A program made the position numbers and the translations under genes. From Gibbula magus (Eukaryota > Mollusca > Gastropoda > Trochida > Trochidae), in contig OW388296.1 of NCBI GenBank assembly GCA_936450465.1, positions 53,496,431 to 53,560,430 of the forward strand: a DNA stretch of 64,000 nt, given 5' to 3'. Shown here one piece after another: positions 62,801 through 64,000 of the stretch. The stretch's first letter is position 1. The number at the start of each line of letters is the position of its first letter. The notes beneath the pieces are model-generated. The model worked only from the letters and a program-made list of their open reading frames with translations. It did not search any database and was not told the DNA's origin.

Positions 62801-63879
62801 CCACCAAGAACATGTCAGCCAAGACAACAGCTGAAACATTTTTCAATAACTTCATTGTGCACTATGGGCTTCCAAGACGGATTCATTCAGATCAAGGTGC
62901 CAACTTTACAAGCAAGTTGATGCAGGAATTGTGCCAGCTTCTCAAGATTCAGAAGTCAAGGACAACGCCATACCACCCTATGGGAAATGGGATGACCGAA
63001 CGCTTCAACCGGACCCTTTGTGATATGCTTGGCACTTTGGATCCATCAGAGAAGAAGAATTGGAAGGCTCATGTAGGTCCACTTGTGCATGCCTACAATT
63101 GTACCCGCCACGAATCCACATCAGTGTCCCCATTCTTCTTGATGTTTGGACGTCACCCAAGACTTCCCGTAGATCTAGCTTTTGGTCTAGATATGGAAAA
63201 GCAAGAGGCAAGATCAACGACTGAGTACACCAGATCCCTGAAACAGCGGCTCTCGGAGGCTTACAACTTGGCTTCTTCAGCAGCAGAGAAGTCAAGGGAC
63301 AAGCAGAAGACAAGTTATGACAAGCGAGCGAGAGCAGCAATGTTGGAGAAAGGTGATCGGGTTCTTGTGAAAGTAGTGGCCTTCGATGGGAGACATAAAC
63401 TTGCGGACAAGTGGGAGGAAGACGTTTATGTAGTGCTTTGCCAACCAAATCCATCTATTCCTGTTTTTCAAGTAGGAAAGGAGAGTGGAGAAGGACGGAA
63501 GAGAGTGCTACACAGGAACCTCCTGCTTCCTGTTGGATCAATGCCCATCGAAGAACCAGTTATTGCTAAACCACGGAGACGACTATTGCCACCAACGCCT
63601 GTGCGTCCACCGAGACAGAGAATTTTGGTCGAGGAATCGACGAATCAGGATTCATCTGATGAGGAATCAATTGTGCTGATCGCCCGTCCCCCAGTACCTT
63701 CAGTGTCTACTGAGATGCTAGTAGAACGGCCAACTGAAGCGGAGCCCATGGAAGCTGTTGCAGGAGATGGGACTCCTACTGAGGAGAGGGAGGAAGAAGA
63801 GCCAACTGGTATGATTGGTATGTGTGTCATGAAGCACCTATCCATTGTTATAAAGCATTTATTGTCATGTGTAATGTAA
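59794..63879 (+). CDS. pol: Gypsy Pol (protease, reverse transcriptase, RNase H, integrase), made by -1 frameshift
   Basis: About 1361 residues from the frameshift to TAA at 63877-63879. The frame is open from 59716, but its in-frame ATG there lies inside gag and is unlikely to be the real start. Landmarks in order: aspartic protease LLDTGA (DTG at 59932-59940); reverse transcriptase with the YLDD active site at 61276-61287; RNase H beginning at TDASG (first Asp at 61753); integrase zinc-binding HHCC (first His at 62515, CERC at 62620-62631); integrase core Asp at 62713, Asp at 62890 and Glu at 62998, giving DDX35E spacing; then a C-terminal segment with KGDRVLVKV and a HRNLLLPV block like the GPY/F module, followed by a P/E-rich tail. 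All catalytic residues I looked for are present and there is no stop or shift, so the copy may be competent. Confidence 0.95.
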   Translation, partial: LGQAYGKGLPLGYETRPYNREVPDGLVGDSTEVVIGIEGLPVTALLDTGATVSIMSESHYRSNFSTVPLEPIGNILDIECAGGEQLPYLGYVRVNVNIVGGGMTGEGISCLMLIVPNTRYNAKVPALLGTNVLRFFLDLCKEEHGVRFLQKANLHTPWYLAYRTITLRDKELEKRGHCLGLIRSTSDKNLILPPNTNMVIKGQVTKGFKLPVTCALLQSTINSSLPHDLDIAPSIITYNYQDPATVDVHVSNVTTRTIVVPPRALVCEIQPVSIPEPPTDDTDDVDDIVNQVDIDAAGLSQEELHRGLDVIKRFTDIFSKDDDDIGCSNMVRHRIDLVDEVPFKQRHRRIPPAMYDEVRNHLQTLLSAGVIRKSHSPWASNVVLVKKKDGRLRMCVDFRDLNQRSIKDSYALPRIEELLDCLGGNKFFSVLDMKSGYHQVEIEESHKQRTAFTVGPLGFYEYNRMPFGLSNAPATYQRLMEQCLEGLHLNTCLIYLDDVIIFSKTYEEHLERLQQVFQRIRECGLKLATKKCKFFRRKVRYVGYIVSESGIEADPDKINKVQEWPTPTNPEEVRKFLGFAGYYRKFIKDFSKIAKPLSELMPKSASKRNKQSKAVDWTWGDKQENAFKELKHSLSMPPILGYADCTKPFELHTDASGHGLGAVLYQEQEGQPRVVAYASRGLGRSERNYSAHKLEFLCLKWAISEKFHDYLWGHDFVVVTDNNPLTYVLTTAKLDATGHRWLAAISSYNFTIKYRPGKANNDADALSRLPVKEDTDDMEQIGIESVSAICQSVHANNFVESLCLSADVVDEYDFDLTDDRCEQNARDWRRAQAKDPLLTEVITSLQNGLRPDRTKHLKDQEMTTIMKSFNHLKLKRGVLYRVTSIDGVSREQLVLPSTVRRSALRSLHDNVGHPGRDRTVSLLRERFYWPGMTNDVDVHLQNCERCLRRKAPTNIKAPLQNIRTSEPLELVCMDFLSLEPSKGGIENVLVVTDHFTRYAQAYPTKNMSAKTTAETFFNNFIVHYGLPRRIHSDQGANFTSKLMQELCQLLKIQKSRTTPYHPMGNGMTERFNRTLCDMLGTLDPSEKKNWKAHVGPLVHAYNCTRHESTSVSPFFLMFGRHPRLPVDLAFGLDMEKQEARSTTEYTRSLKQRLSEAYNLASSAAEKSRDKQKTSYDKRARAAMLEKGDRVLVKVVAFDGRHKLADKWEEDVYVVLCQPNPSIPVFQVGKESGEGRKRVLHRNLLLPVGSMPIEEPVIAKPRRRLLPPTPVRPPRQRILVEESTNQDSSDEESIVLIARPPVPSVSTEMLVERPTEAEPMEAVAGDGTPTEEREEEEPTGMIGMCVMKHLSIVIKHLLSCVM
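63781..63801 (+). other. Purine run, candidate polypurine tract
   Basis: Twenty-one consecutive purines near the 3' end of pol. In Gypsy elements a polypurine tract lies directly before the 3' LTR and primes plus-strand DNA synthesis. It lies inside the pol frame, so if used the LTR would overlap the end of pol. No matching LTR start was found upstream of gag, so this remains a weak call. Confidence 0.3.
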
Positions 63880-64000
63880 TTGATAGTTTATCAATTATCC
63901 GCCATCACCAAGTGTAATGTTCATATGTGGTGATTGATTACATAATATAATATTGTGTGATGCTTTGATAAGAGATTATATATATATTATGTGTATTTAT

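Larger units (their letters stand above)
58532..64000 (+). mobile_element. Ty3/Gypsy LTR retrotransposon, coding part, 3' end outside the window
   Basis: Gag and Pol are both open over about 5.3 kb, in the order capsid, nucleocapsid knuckle, protease, reverse transcriptase, RNase H, integrase, which is the Ty3/Gypsy (Metaviridae) order. It lies in an IMMP2L intron in the same orientation as the host gene. Intact frames suggest a young copy. LTRs were not delimited: the 121 bases after the pol stop are not repeated in 57564-58531, so either the 3' LTR begins beyond the window or the 5' LTR is lost or diverged. The 5' boundary given here is simply the gag start. There is no envelope-like ORF inside the window and no chromodomain is visible at the C-terminus of Pol. 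Confidence 0.93.

Overview
ORGANISM. This is AT-rich animal nuclear DNA, almost certainly from a lophotrochozoan and most probably a mollusc (bivalve or gastropod); I cannot name the species. The grounds are very sparse spliced coding sequence, tRNA-derived SINEs ending in CTCA/CCTCA tails, a Ty3/Gypsy element with a PNMA-like Gag, and Helitron-like elements built from 150-170 bp monomers with CCGT microsatellites, a build I recall from oysters. There is no bacterial gene organisation, and almost all short ORFs are chance or lie in repeats. LAYOUT. Two small plus-strand exons identify the host gene as IMMP2L, the mitochondrial inner-membrane peptidase subunit 2: 53681-53746 (lysine box, matching phase, GTAAGT donor) and 57461-57563 (the C-terminal [15 protein letters not shown] box). 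The catalytic-serine exon and the last exon were not found, so the window appears to be mostly one very large IMMP2L intron (1-53680), the next intron (53747-57460) and the start of a third (57564 onward). REPEATS IN THE BIG INTRON. There are three copies (one cut by the window edge) of a 1.45-1.48 kb TTAA-flanked piggyBac-like element, two of them in opposite orientation about 10 kb apart; three further small TTAA-flanked MITE families, three copies of which sit together at 26.17-27.25 kb; a Helitron-like element at 13.03-15.35 kb with a second related element nested in it, plus an unfilled relative at 54.13-55.30 kb; tRNA-derived SINEs, one with a perfect 13-bp target-site duplication; a LINE 3' fragment at 16.5-17.5 kb; a 1-kb minisatellite of 25-bp units at 24.7-25.7 kb; a GC-motif-rich TIR element at 41.8-42.2 kb; and several 20-58 bp tandem repeats at 47.5-48.9 kb. 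THIRD INTRON. From 58.5 kb to the window end lies a Ty3/Gypsy retrotransposon with open gag (58532-59827) and open pol (protease, RT, RNase H, integrase; to 63879). Pol is in the -1 frame. The overlap carries an in-phase TTTAAAC slippery heptamer, a spacer of 7-8 nt and a predicted H-type pseudoknot, which I regard as the best mechanistic find in the window. The LTRs could not be delimited because the right end lies outside. LIMITS. All family names are from motif recognition without database search. Repeat boundaries are by eye and may be off by a few bases except where a TSD or terminal motif fixes them.
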